Source: Diaporthe sp. PMI_573
Lineage: Eukaryota > Ascomycota > Sordariomycetes > Diaporthales > Diaporthaceae
Direction: 5' to 3'
Assembly: GCA_021399435.1 (NCBI GenBank)
Contig: JAJTUP010000129.1
Span: 62,001-126,000 of the forward strand
Length of the DNA: 64,000 nt
In this document: positions 9,862 to 19,423 of the stretch, in pieces
Numbering within the stretch: the stretch's first letter is position 1
How the letters are laid out: each line of letters opens with the position of its first letter
Made by a program: the position numbers and the translations under genes
Notes under the pieces: generated by a model
What the model saw: the letters and a program-made list of their open reading frames with translations, nothing else
Database searches by the model: none
What the model was told of the DNA's origin: nothing

Positions 9862-11181
9862 GTGGGCACGTGGGGTAAAGTGGGTGTACCCGGGCGTGAC
9901 ATCAGCCGCGGCGAGATATTTTACGGAAATGTCGATGACACACCAAGAGGCGAGGCCGGACACGAGACCAAGAGAAAAAAGACTAGCCACGACGCTGTGG
10001 ACAATACACCATTAGATGTCGATTATCAGTCTAACCAGCTCCACCCGCCTAGGCTACACTTGAAACGCACGGCATCGGATGGAATCGGAGACTACGCGCC
10101 CGGAAACGCAGTCCTGCGGAAACCAAAGAAAAGAAAGATCAGCCGCGACAATCCAAATGACGTATCGATGAAAGGCAAGGCAGCAGGCGTACAACAGCAA
10201 GACGGCTCAATCTTGCAGCACCGTGTGAGTGAGCCTGAGTCAGACAATATCTCAGAAACAATATTGGAGCAAGAACGAGGTCGTTGGGATGGGGATGGTG
10301 ATGTAATGATGAGTGGGGTAAGTCTACCAGCAGAGCACGTCGGATGGGCGGATCCCATAGTCCACGTGAAAACCGCAATGTCAAGTCAACTGGAAAGGGG
10401 CTATAACCAAGGTGCGTCCAGCAAAGCGAGGGAGAATAACAAAGAGCCTTGTCGGGGTGAAAGTTTCACCAGTTTAACACAATCTGACACAGTTGTGGAC
10501 AATGGTGACGAGGCAGTATGTGGGAGAAGATGCAGTAAGCACAGGGTTCCCAGCCAGAATATCAATGACACAAACAATAACACTAAACCGGCGGGGAAAG
10601 ATAACGACAAGGCATATAATGAGACTCTAAGGGTTGATGTAAAAAGATTTTACACAAAGAGGAATGGCTATTTCCGAATTACAATTCGAGACCCGGAGTC
10701 ACTCCAAATCGAGGGGAAGATGCGCGTTAAGGGACACACAATGATCTCATTCGATCCGATCCCTCGGGAAAATGGCAGCCCAAGAAGACACTATGCGGTT
10801 AAAAACAGCTTCATACCTATGGATCCGCAGGATATACCTGACTTACAGACAGGCAAGCGAGATGAGCTAGAGAAACTTAAGAAGGGCGCAGTTCCAGAAG
10901 GGGCGTGCTATATGGTTTTTACATCATGCACTTATAAATGGGCGGGCTTCCTAGGAAGTTTTGGCAAAACAATAGATCCGGATAAGCCAACATGGTTTTC
11001 TGTCACTGAGTGTCTTCCTCACTTCAAGGCGAATATCAATGCCTACCTGCGGCAGACTTGGAAGCTGGCAGGCCAGGCAGAGCCTAGGGTGATACGAGCG
11101 GAGAAGGATAACGAAAAACTTAAAAACTTCAAAGCACCGAGGCGTTCTCAGAGGATCCAAGACCTACAAAACAGCGCTTAA
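9862..11181 (+). CDS. Orphan protein with conserved-looking C-terminal domain
   Basis: The long frame opens with a GTG; the first in-frame ATG is at 10168, which would give 338 residues. Coding character (basic KRKKTS and KPKKRKIS stretches that look like nuclear localisation signals) extends upstream of that ATG, so a spliced 5' exon is likely. Residues after about 250 of the frame form a compact region: NGYFRITIRDPES, EGKMRVKGHTMISFDPIP, ACYMVFTSCTYKWAGFLGSF, PTWFSVTECLPHF, INAYLRQTW. The tail is basic (APRRSQRI). No known domain is recognised. It lies between the two coiled-coil paralogues and shares their general layout (disordered basic N-terminus, compact C-terminus) but not their sequence. 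Function unknown. Confidence 0.55.
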   Translation: MGTWGKVGVPGRDISRGEIFYGNVDDTPRGEAGHETKRKKTSHDAVDNTPLDVDYQSNQLHPPRLHLKRTASDGIGDYAPGNAVLRKPKKRKISRDNPNDVSMKGKAAGVQQQDGSILQHRVSEPESDNISETILEQERGRWDGDGDVMMSGVSLPAEHVGWADPIVHVKTAMSSQLERGYNQGASSKARENNKEPCRGESFTSLTQSDTVVDNGDEAVCGRRCSKHRVPSQNINDTNNNTKPAGKDNDKAYNETLRVDVKRFYTKRNGYFRITIRDPESLQIEGKMRVKGHTMISFDPIPRENGSPRRHYAVKNSFIPMDPQDIPDLQTGKRDELEKLKKGAVPEGACYMVFTSCTYKWAGFLGSFGKTIDPDKPTWFSVTECLPHFKANINAYLRQTWKLAGQAEPRVIRAEKDNEKLKNFKAPRRSQRIQDLQNSA

Positions 11182-11421
11182 TAAACGTATAGTAAAATGG
11201 CCGAGATCCACATTCAGTACCTTCTTAAGTAGAAGATTTCCAGTTTGAAATTTCAATAACAAGGGCTGGTACTTTACTGTGCTGTGCTGTACTAAACTGT
11301 GTGTTGTTTAGCTATGTAACAAATAGTGAGATCTTCGCCTGGACCATTACTACATACGTATAGTACAGTACTAAGGAACAGACAGATTGTTTCTCCAAAA
11401 TCAATCATTTAGTATTGTAGT

Positions 11422-11446
11422 ACACACACACACACACACACACACA
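11422..11446. repeat. (CA)n microsatellite tail of LINE copy A
   Basis: About 12 CA units at the 3' terminus of the LINE; the matching TG tail occurs on copy B at 25833-25865. Confidence 0.9.
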
Positions 11447-11751
11447 ATTTATTCCGCCCGGCGGGCTTAACCCGAAAGGGCAACTATTAACAATTTGACC
11501 ATACATTTCCCAAGATATGCCTTGATCTCCTTAAAGCCCATGCAAAGTCCATTCTAGCTTATTTGCCTTCTTCTGCCATTTCTCTTCGGATTCTCGTGGG
11601 TTAGTAGGATTAGTAGTAGGCTGGCTTGGAGGCGATTCTCCAAGTGTTCAACGTCCTATCCTCGGCGGCTGAAGCGGTGCCTGCTGTCCGTGGCACGAGG
11701 TGATGGGTGTGGGTTCGGTGGCGGAGAGTGGTGGGTGATCGGTTAAGTGTT

Positions 11752-13179
11752 TTAGTTGCCGGACGGTTGGTTTGCGTCAAGTCGGCCCGTGGCTATTGCG
11801 AATCGTATCGTTGCCCGAACGGCCTCTAAGCTTGGAGACCAGTCTTTGTTATCTGATGCTGATTTTCCTCCTAGATAGAAAGAAATGCTGCTTCTGTGAG
11901 TGCTTGTACACCGGAGCATCTCTATCCGGTACGCCGTCCATTTTCTACATCGGAAGAGGAAGTGTTTTACTGTCTCTGCTGCTTGTCCACATGCGCACTG
12001 CTCTGACGGGGCTACCCCGATTCGGTGGAGGTAAGCATTGAGTCTTGCCATGCCTGTTCTGAGTTGAGCAAGCACAGTGGCTTCCTTCCATGTTAGACGG
12101 TCATAGAGTTGCGTTGTGTGTTTACCTGGCAATGCTGTGTCGACTCTCTTAGAGTGTTTTCCAACCTTTTCTGGCAAGTGCTTGCTGGCGCCTGTCTTGG
12201 AACGAGCTACGTTGAGAGTAGTCGACCGCATCCTGGGCGTTTCTGCTTCTGGAGTGGCACCGGGATGAGTGGCCTCTCTGGCGTTTTCCTTGGCAATTTT
12301 TAGGAGCTTGTCTCCTTCGCTCGCAGGGAGCCATCGTATTGCCACTATGTTTCCGCGCTTGCGCATTTCTCCGACAGCCTCATAGATGTGGCGGATATGC
12401 TGTTGGCCAGACTGCTGTCGAGGTTGCCGAAGGGTGAGAACGGCCGCTTTGTTGTTCGTTGATAGCACGATACTGCTAGACCTGAGCATTGGTAGCGTGC
12501 TCAAAGCGCGTTCCGTCGCTGCCAGCCCTCCGGAGTATGGGTTCTGTTCCGATCTTGCGCCGAGCTTAGAGGAAAAGGTCCCAAGCCTTGGGCTACCATA
12601 GACGGACGCGGGCAGCGAGACAGCTCCCCCAATTCCCACCACGCCGTTTCGTGCTGAGCTGCTTACGGCGATGCGCACATCGTAGTTGTCCGCCGACTGC
12701 GTCGCTGTCAAGTCCTCAGTAATGGTCTGTATGCGTTCCTCCCACGGCGATAGCGTGAACGGGTTGATGATTTCTAACTTCTCCATTGCTATGCCTTTCA
12801 GTGCGTCTGCCACCTGGTACAGCGGCGAGCGGTGTCGTTTTCTGAACTTCCGCATTCGAGACGTGTTTCTGCGTAGTGGGTTGGTATCTGGCAGGGTGTG
12901 AATGTCGGTCCACAGCTTGGTGGCCCGTCTCCAGAACCGGTCTCGTGTGCTGGCGATGTGAGCCTCCGCTTCTGCTACACTCGTTGCCACTGTGAGGAAG
13001 GTCCCCACGATCGCTTGCGCCGCCATTCTCTGGACCCTGTTGATGGGTCCCACGAGTTTGTCCTTGTATGCGTGCATCCATACACTGACGGGTTTTCCGC
13101 GGGAAACTCTGGCCGTAAGGATCCAGATCGCAAGCGAGATGGACCAGATGTACATCACGAGCGATTTACCGTTGCACAC
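11752..13179 (-). CDS. LINE ORF2 C-terminus (RT thumb, RNase H, CCHC)
   Basis: 475 codons with no ATG start because the element is truncated. Order: end of the reverse transcriptase with the Tad-type signature VGPINRVQRMAAQAIVGTF and AVAEAEAHI-like helix; a linker; an RNase H-like domain (VRIAVSSSARNG..GIGGAV, LSTNNKAAVLTL, IRWLPASEGDKLLKIAKENARE); and a C-terminal zinc-finger-like CACG..ETVKHFLFRC. The middle RNase H motif has STNNK where active relatives usually have an Asp, so the nuclease may be dead. Without the polymerase core, mobilisation would need an active copy elsewhere. Confidence 0.8.
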   Translation of the reverse strand: MCNGKSLVMYIWSISLAIWILTARVSRGKPVSVWMHAYKDKLVGPINRVQRMAAQAIVGTFLTVATSVAEAEAHIASTRDRFWRRATKLWTDIHTLPDTNPLRRNTSRMRKFRKRHRSPLYQVADALKGIAMEKLEIINPFTLSPWEERIQTITEDLTATQSADNYDVRIAVSSSARNGVVGIGGAVSLPASVYGSPRLGTFSSKLGARSEQNPYSGGLAATERALSTLPMLRSSSIVLSTNNKAAVLTLRQPRQQSGQQHIRHIYEAVGEMRKRGNIVAIRWLPASEGDKLLKIAKENAREATHPGATPEAETPRMRSTTLNVARSKTGASKHLPEKVGKHSKRVDTALPGKHTTQLYDRLTWKEATVLAQLRTGMARLNAYLHRIGVAPSEQCACGQAAETVKHFLFRCRKWTAYRIEMLRCTSTHRSSISFYLGGKSASDNKDWSPSLEAVRATIRFAIATGRLDANQPSGN

Positions 13180-13310
13180 AACAGATGACCCTCATCCCTT
13201 TATCCCGTCCCCCCTCGGTCCTCGAATGTGGGCCCCCCCTTGTCTTTCAACTAATCACCTTGCTGAGTACAGTACCATCTCCAGGCGAACCTTCGCCTTC
13301 GAGCTTCATC

Positions 13311-13754
13311 TCAATGGGCTTTCATCTTGGACTCAAATATGGTCGACACGTCTATGACTACTATTCCAGTTCCTTCTGACAGCCCTTCCCTCCAAACCAG
13401 CTTACTGCAAACCCTCTTTCTTATCTCAACCGCTCTCGCGATGCGAGGGTCTTTCACACCGCCGGAAAAATTATAGGTGAGAACGTCGTGGCCTGAAAGA
13501 CGGCGGAGTCTTCTTCGCTTGCCGAGCAGTTCCGCGCCACAGTGCTCGGTAAGGAACTCCACGCCCCATCTTTTGTATCTCTCCACAGACATCTTATGAG
13601 CCGTACTGATACGTCTATTATTCTGCGCTATCTCAACAGATTTGATGTTTCCGGTCAAGCTGGACCTTAGCGATACTGCCTGGTCACAGGTAGTAATGTT
13701 TGAAATAGAAAAACCTGCTACCACTATTACTTCTCCATACAAATTATGAGACAC
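13311..13754 (-). pseudogene. Fragment of unknown fungal gene, homologous to the 1.8-kb relic
   Basis: The 147-codon frame contains SVERYKRWGVEFLTEHCG, GKRRRLRRLSGHDVLTYNF, GGVKDPRIARAVEIRKRV and CSKLVWREGLSEGTGIVVI. The middle part matches the decayed frame at 1843-1950. It ends at a stop inside ESKMKAH and has no clear upstream gene body. The length and lack of a conserved start suggest one exon or a truncated copy. The family is not recognised. Confidence 0.45.
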
Positions 13755-14265
13755 TTAAGCATTTTTAAAGAAAGCATATTAGACTATTCCAAATGAGCAA
13801 TTGTTTTGTTTACTCTGATTTTCACATCCTTATTTCCACTTATAACCCATGATTATAGTAAAGCAGTAATACCTGACCTCCATCATATGCTCCCTCGTCA
13901 TACACGTCTCCCACAGACTGTTTAGCCATAAGAGTGCGGACGGTAGGGCGTCCCAAATCTCCCCAGGCCCCGAAGATCCCATCCCACCTCTTCATCCCGC
14001 CCAATTTCTCGACTACTACGGCGCATCTGGCGGATCTCTGACGCCAGAGCCAAACACGCTGCCCTCATGCTAGTGACTATGCTCCCTCCGTCGTAGAAGA
14101 GATGTTTTAGACGATAATCCTAGAATTCAAGAGAAGGTTGCACGCGCACCATTGCTAAGGAAAGATTGGTAGTTGCTTTGGACGTCGATTCGGCTCGTAG
14201 TGTATAAAAAGAAACAACAACGCAGCATTATCGCCTTGGCTGAACCCAAACAGGAATATCATCAC
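13755..14265. other. Intergenic, nothing recognised
   Basis: AT-rich; no frame, RNA gene or repeat recognised. Confidence 0.5.
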
Positions 14266-14665
14266 TCAAACATCTCGACGAGGTCTCCCATCACCCGGCT
14301 CATTGGAATCCTCCAGCTCAAGACTCTGTAGTTTCGGCCATTTTCTTGAAGCGCAGGCATTCGGCCAGTCCGCTCGCGACCTTTCCGCAGGGTATGATCG
14401 TGGGCAGCAGTATATGACCTTGAGGCCTACAAAACAAGTGTCACCATCTTTCTTTTCTCGCTGGAAACGCTCAACCTCCTGGATGATCATTTCCATGGTG
14501 CCGGTGTTGTCAATCTTGCGCTTCCCATCGTCGGTTCATACCTGGGTTGTGTCAATGAAGTTGGGCCATATCTCACAGTAGCAAGGGACCTCCCACTTTC
14601 GTTGGAGTACCAGCTAGGTGTGCTCTCAGACAGGTTTAACGGTGTTCTCGAGTGTGGGGAATCGA
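14266..14665 (-). pseudogene. ADGF/CECR1-type adenosine deaminase relic
   Basis: In shifting minus-strand frames the stretch reads PTLENTV, YCEIWPNFIDTTQ, DDGKRKIDNTGTMEMIIQEV, ERFQREKKDGDTCFVGLKVI, YCCPRSYPAE and ECLRFKK. This order matches the N-terminal half of the catalytic domain of secreted adenosine deaminase-related growth factors (..EIRxNFID.., ..F.GLKIIYCTPRSF..). At least two frameshifts and in-frame stops interrupt it, and the catalytic His/Asp region is absent. The 3' part is lost after about 14266. A dead gene. Confidence 0.6.
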
Positions 14666-15415
14666 AAGGGGCATTGAGAGTAATTGGCAGTTTGTTGATG
14701 ACGACGACACTAGCCTCTGAGCCATCGCTTGGCACCTACTGGGTTTTGTGGTGCAAGAAAAGTTCCTTAAGGGCAAATTTCGGGCCAAAAAAAGTAACGT
14801 TAGCCCGCCATGATGTTTCCTGGACACTCAATGAATGCAAAAGTTGGGGACTCGGAAACAACTGTTTAGGTCGTCTTAGAGAAAGCAAGGACATGTTGCG
14901 GTCTGCGCCGAAGTGGTGCTCATCGAAGATTCAGCAGATGGCAGGATCAAGACGGGCGAAATCCTCCTGGAATTCTGAGCAACGGTTTACTAAGTTGGCT
15001 GACAGGGTACTAGAATACTAATAGAACCAGTCGAATAGCTCTATCCTGTATATCATGCTAGGCATGGTGACGAGACGTAATTGATATCATGCTCGATTGC
15101 ACGCTTCGATGTGGTACTATGGAATCAAGCGTTGTAAGCAATTAGAACGTCAACACAACTTAGTCTTTCTGGAACACAAACCACTTTCCACCTATACGAG
15201 CGACTTTGCTGTGATCGATCCAAGCGAAGCAGGAACTGTGATCTGCACCCTGCTCGCTAACGGATGGAAACGATCTGCGCGACCACTACCCGCTAGAGAG
15301 GACTCAGAGAACTTATGGCACATACAAACGAAACATCAAAGCCCAGCGCTGTAGTATATTTGCCAGACCAAAAGCATTCCGCTTACTGACGCGGCCACTA
15401 CTAAGAGCTCGGACC
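14666..15415. other. No supported gene
   Basis: Two overlapping frames (14602-15021 and 15097-15354) have no recognised domain. The right end runs into a LINE relic. Confidence 0.4.
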
Positions 15416-15486
15416 ACGTGAAGCAGGCGCCAATCCAGCTGCCCGAAGATAGGATGCTGGACACTTGAAAGATAGCCTTCAAGTCA
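15416..15486 (+). repeat. Diverged LINE 3'-UTR relic
   Basis: The stretch around CCGAAGATAGGATGCTGGAC aligns with the untranslated region of LINE copy B (CCGAGGATAGGACGTTGAAC at about 25616) over roughly 70 bp at about three-quarters identity, in the same orientation. It is an older, degenerate copy than the two near-identical LINEs in this window. Confidence 0.5.
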
Positions 15487-15746
15487 AGATCGAGAGTTGT
15501 CACACGAAAGGCAGAATTTCGAGTGCCTTTTCTTGCTAATCACCTTAAAGGTTGCGAACCCTATAGGTCGAGTCGCATGCTTAAAGGATGCGCTCCAGCG
15601 AAAAAGAATGATTAGATAGCTAGGAATGCCCTTTATCTTCTGACATTTGATTTAACTGAATTGAAGTAGCATTTTTCGCGAGGAACGTGATATGCTCCTC
15701 AAATGACAGTGTGCATTCAAATGGGGGGTGGGTCCCCCTTGCCAGT

Positions 15747-17072
15747 TTATACACTAGACCTTTCCACAGGAGAACCTGGGTTCAAGATTTGAGAAGATTC
15801 ACCGTTGTTCTCCTCTAGTCCTCCAGGTGGTGTCGGCGGAAGCTGAATTGTACATGCCATCCCGTTGTGACGGAGTATATTCACCAGACCCTGAATGGTG
15901 TCGATCAAGGCTCCGATGTCCTCGCGCACTAAAATCATCTCGGTGTTGTGTTTACGGCCCATGGTCTCTTTCTCAGCACTAATTTGCTCCAGAAGTTCGC
16001 GATTCAGCTCTACCTGCGGTGCTAGTTGTTTCCATTGCAGATCCGCCTTCAAATGTGCAATGGTGGCGACATACTGGTTGTTGAGATGCACCAAGTTTTT
16101 CGCGTGTAGTCGCTTTCGCTGTCTTGATCTGAAGCTGTAAATTAACATCCGTTATTTGTGAGGTATAGGAACCCTAGTAGCTTACGCTGATTGCCTGTTG
16201 CGTAACATTCTCCTTCGCTGCTTCAACGTCTTGATCTTAATCCCGTCACCAGACACAGAGATCATTTTATCAACTATTTTCGGCTTCCCATGAGCCAAGC
16301 ACGCTGTATTCAAATTCTTTCCCTCGTCACCGCCTTTTTTAACCTTAGTGTGATTTTCAGTGTTGCCCAGTACGTGCCGAGGCTTCAGACCGCTTTTCGG
16401 GTGAGGATGCTCTGTGTCGCCAGTTTCCAATTGTCCCAGGTCTTGAGCCCGCAATTTGCTGGGGCCGTTCCGTCCTGCTTCGCAGTCGGCAAATAACTGC
16501 TGATCACGGGGTTGCCTCGTTATATTTTGATCACAGGCAGGCGAGCCATCATGGCAACCACCCCCCAAGGAATGAGCGTGCAAGTGCAACTCGGACAAGC
16601 GGGGAGGACCGCTGGGATCGATGGCCAGCGATGGCGCCATGGATGGGGCGACATTACTGCGAGGAAGATGCTGTTGCGGGGTAGAGTTTTGCGCACCCCG
16701 CTCGTTCTGATCCAGGGGGAAGGTCAACAGCCCCTTCTCGAAGGATTCGTGGTTGATATTGTGGGTGTTCTTAGTGCAGCCGTTTGCTGTCTCTTTTTCT
16801 AGGCTTGATCTCCTTTGATCATATTCACACTCGCATTGCTGCGGCGCATTTGTGCAAGACATGCAAGGTGTGCCTCCAGAACACCTGATCTTCCTCTTCC
16901 GACAGCGTATACATGCTCTCGTCACCCTTTTCAGTTCGGGATTGTGGAGGCCTTCGTTTGAGGAGATCTCTCCTAGCCATTTGATGGTACTCTGACTGGA
17001 TGAGAGTGAGTTGGCTAAGGGGTGATCTGCAGAGTGAGTGGGAAGTATTTCAGGGACCTGAGAAGAAGGCAT
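15747..17072 (-). CDS. Zn2Cys6-bZIP fusion transcription factor
   Basis: Two exons, 17072-16186 and 16134-15747, joined over a 51-bp intron (GTAAGC donor, TTTACAG acceptor), give 424 residues. The ATG at 17072 is the first in frame. Residues 54-80 are a Zn(II)2Cys6 cluster: Cys54-x2-Cys57-x6-Cys64-x5-Cys70-x2-Cys73-x6-Cys80, with the usual RKRKIRC basic stretch. A low-complexity linker rich in Ser, Pro, His and Asn follows. Residues about 281-335 are a bZIP: QRRRMLRNRQSAFRSRQRKR contains the Asn292-x7-Arg300 signature, then Leu310, Tyr317 and Leu324 at heptad spacing and a further coiled coil. The intron cuts the basic region, and splicing restores it exactly. The protein should bind DNA through either module; targets are unknown. 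The region normally joining Zn2Cys6 proteins to the fungal middle homology domain is absent. Confidence 0.8.
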
Positions 17073-19159
17073 GAGGATTATCAGGACTGACAAAGATGCA
17101 GAGGGCAACCTTCACAATGTTTTGTTCTTGCGACAAGTATAGTGAGGGTAGAGAAATTTTCAGGAGACGGGAGGGCGGGTTTAGCCTATTTTTATATTTC
17201 CATCCATTGAGTGAGTCAGCAGTGGGTTTGGATAGATTGGTTTACAGTAGCCAGTGCCAAGCTAACACAGTGAGAATCCCAGAAGGTATTAGCTCTCTTC
17301 CAGACCAGGCTCGAAAGCAGGTAATTAGAGGGCCATGGAGCCTACACCATGTTCCCCTCAATCATCACCCACTTTCCGGAGAGATGTATATATTACACCA
17401 GTCCACGCTGACGACGGTGTCGACAGTTTTCTTTTTTACTTCATCAAGTGGTTACTCAGACAATCGACTTTGTAAAAATACAAATTTTACTTTTTTAGTG
17501 AATTGTATAGTTATTGATAAAAAAATGGCTGCGGGTATGTTTTCGGGATTCTCGATTCTCGATTCTCATTCTTCGCGCAGGCCTACCTTTCTACTTTCGC
17601 ATCCGTCCTCCTGCCTCTTCTCTTCCCTTTTTCTGCCCATTCCCTGAACCTGGATGATGGGAAATAGGGAAAACCGCTGCGGCTTCTAACGATGACTACA
17701 GCTAGCTCAGTTCCAGGCTACATTAACAACAATTGCGAGGCTATGGCGGGCATTATTTGTGCTGGTGCTATTAACAACTTGTCAGGAACTTTCTTCCCAG
17801 GATTTCCACACCCTATCCCGCACAAATACCTCAAAACAAGAGCTTCAGGTCGGTAGCCGTTGACGATCACCTCGCCCTCGCTTCCTCGGTGGAGGACTTT
17901 GACTGTTCCTATCTTCACGTGCCCTCCTACGGAGACGAGCCGACCTTCTCGGCTGGGCATGGACGACTCAGCAGCCTCTTGTTGTTGGAAGCTCGTGCTA
18001 GGCAGCGGCCCGAATTCAGGCTCTGACCCTGCGGAATCGTCTGTTGCGTCAGAGAGGTAATGCTGTATTTCAGGCAGTTAGCTCTGAAAACCCAGCCAAG
18101 ACTAAGCGTCTAATCCTAAAAGAGGCACTATTCGTGCCCTCTATGGATATAAACATTTTTAGTAATAAATACGTATGTCGCTACAATAAATCGACAGGGA
18201 CCCCCAAAGACTTCTACTAGCCCTTGCTGTTTGCGTCTCACTTTCGTTCTAATGAGGCTGTTTGGTGGTCATCAGCGCAGAGCCAATCGATTGAGTCCAG
18301 TTACCAGCGCACACAGTATATTATGCACGCCCTACTCCCCCCTCCCCACTCTTGCATATTACATACGGTACCCCAGTTCCAAGTATAAAGCCAACGCCTC
18401 CATTTCCAGAACACTCCTTCGTCACCCCAATTTCCATATACAAAATAGTCGTCCAGGTTTTTCTCGTATTCCTCAAGAGGACTTTTGCGTTTGACATAAA
18501 GCCTGGATGGGTCCTGACAATCTAAGGTAGGCAGAGGGATGCGGGCTATCACCCCGACCGTGTTGGATGGAGTTTCCAGCAAAATAGAATGAAAGCGGAT
18601 ATTTGCACCCAAAAAATTGGATGACGTACCCAATTTGTTTACTAAGTGGAACTTCCACGCAAGTACTTAAATACTTAAGACAGCTGGACTTCTCACCAAT
18701 CTATCAGCCACGGCCGGCTTCTGCCTTCTTTTGCGATTGATAAGTTTCTTGAAAACTATTCGGAAACAAACTCTGCTCTACTGCCCATAACTTCGAATCA
18801 CTCAATCACCCACCTGCTCAATGGATAAGGTCTAACCTTCTACATCCGGCAATCCGTTTCTCTCTGGCTTGTTTCCGTGAGCATTGCACATCTAATTTCC
18901 CGGACCATTAATACGACACAGTAACACTATCATTCTGCACATTTCCTACCTCGACAACAACTACCACGCAAACTACACTCACGGCGTCATGGGAAGAAGA
19001 ACAAGCCGAAGTGCATAGGAACTCAATCACCTTAAAGGACTACATAGTTCAGCTCTCTGCAATTACAATCTCAGATCCTAGACAGATTTAACATGAGGGG
19101 GTTCCGGAAAAACCTTTTGCGATCCGCCTGCCAGTAGGGGTGAACAAACTGGTCTTTTA
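17073..19159. other. Intergenic, no supported gene
   Basis: Promoter side of the transcription factor, then short frames. A minus frame 17718-17960 (GRLVSVGGHVKIGTVKVLHR) and a minus frame 18301-18633 (YFVYGNWGDEGVFWKWRRW) look partly protein-like but lack starts, splice signals or a recognised domain. Confidence 0.4.
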
Positions 19160-19423
19160 CTACAGCTATGTATACACGGCTACCAAGAGCTAGCCAACTT
19201 GCTTCTAGAGGAGGGTGCCAATATTAATGCCATGATTGATGGCGGATGGACGCCATTACACTTAGCCTCTTTTGATAACCCTCAAGAGCTGGCCAAGCTG
19301 CTGATTGCAAAGGGTGGTAATGTTAATGCTACTGCTAACAACAGACAAATATCACTACACTTGGCCTATCAAGAGGTGGCCAGGCTGCTGGTCAAAAGCG
19401 GTGCCAATATCAATGTCGGTCCT
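19160..19423 (+). pseudogene. Ankyrin-repeat relic, cut by a copia fragment
   Basis: The plus frame reads GYQELANLLLEEGANINAMI, DGGWTPLHLASFDNPQELAK, LLIAKGGNVNATANN and EVARLLVKSGANINV: about three ankyrin repeats. The third has lost its TPLH segment. Immediately after GANINV the sequence becomes the antisense strand of a copia gag gene, so the ankyrin gene was interrupted or deleted there. Ankyrin arrays in these fungi often belong to NACHT-type NLRs, but no such domain precedes this one. Confidence 0.65.

Larger units (their letters stand above)
11421..13180 (-). mobile_element. Tad-type LINE, copy A, 5'-truncated
   Basis: A non-LTR retrotransposon 3' end: the C-terminal part of ORF2, then an untranslated region of about 300 bp, then a (TG)n tail (11422-11446 as CA on the plus strand). 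Copy B at 24617-25865 is almost identical over the shared 1.25 kb including the untranslated region and tail. 5' truncation with a simple-repeat 3' tail is the normal product of target-primed reverse transcription. No target-site duplication could be assigned by eye. Confidence 0.85.

Noticed and set aside
11752..13188. Plus-strand frames over LINE copy A
   Set aside because: They are the antisense of the RNase H ORF and recur identically opposite copy B; shadows of the real coding strand.
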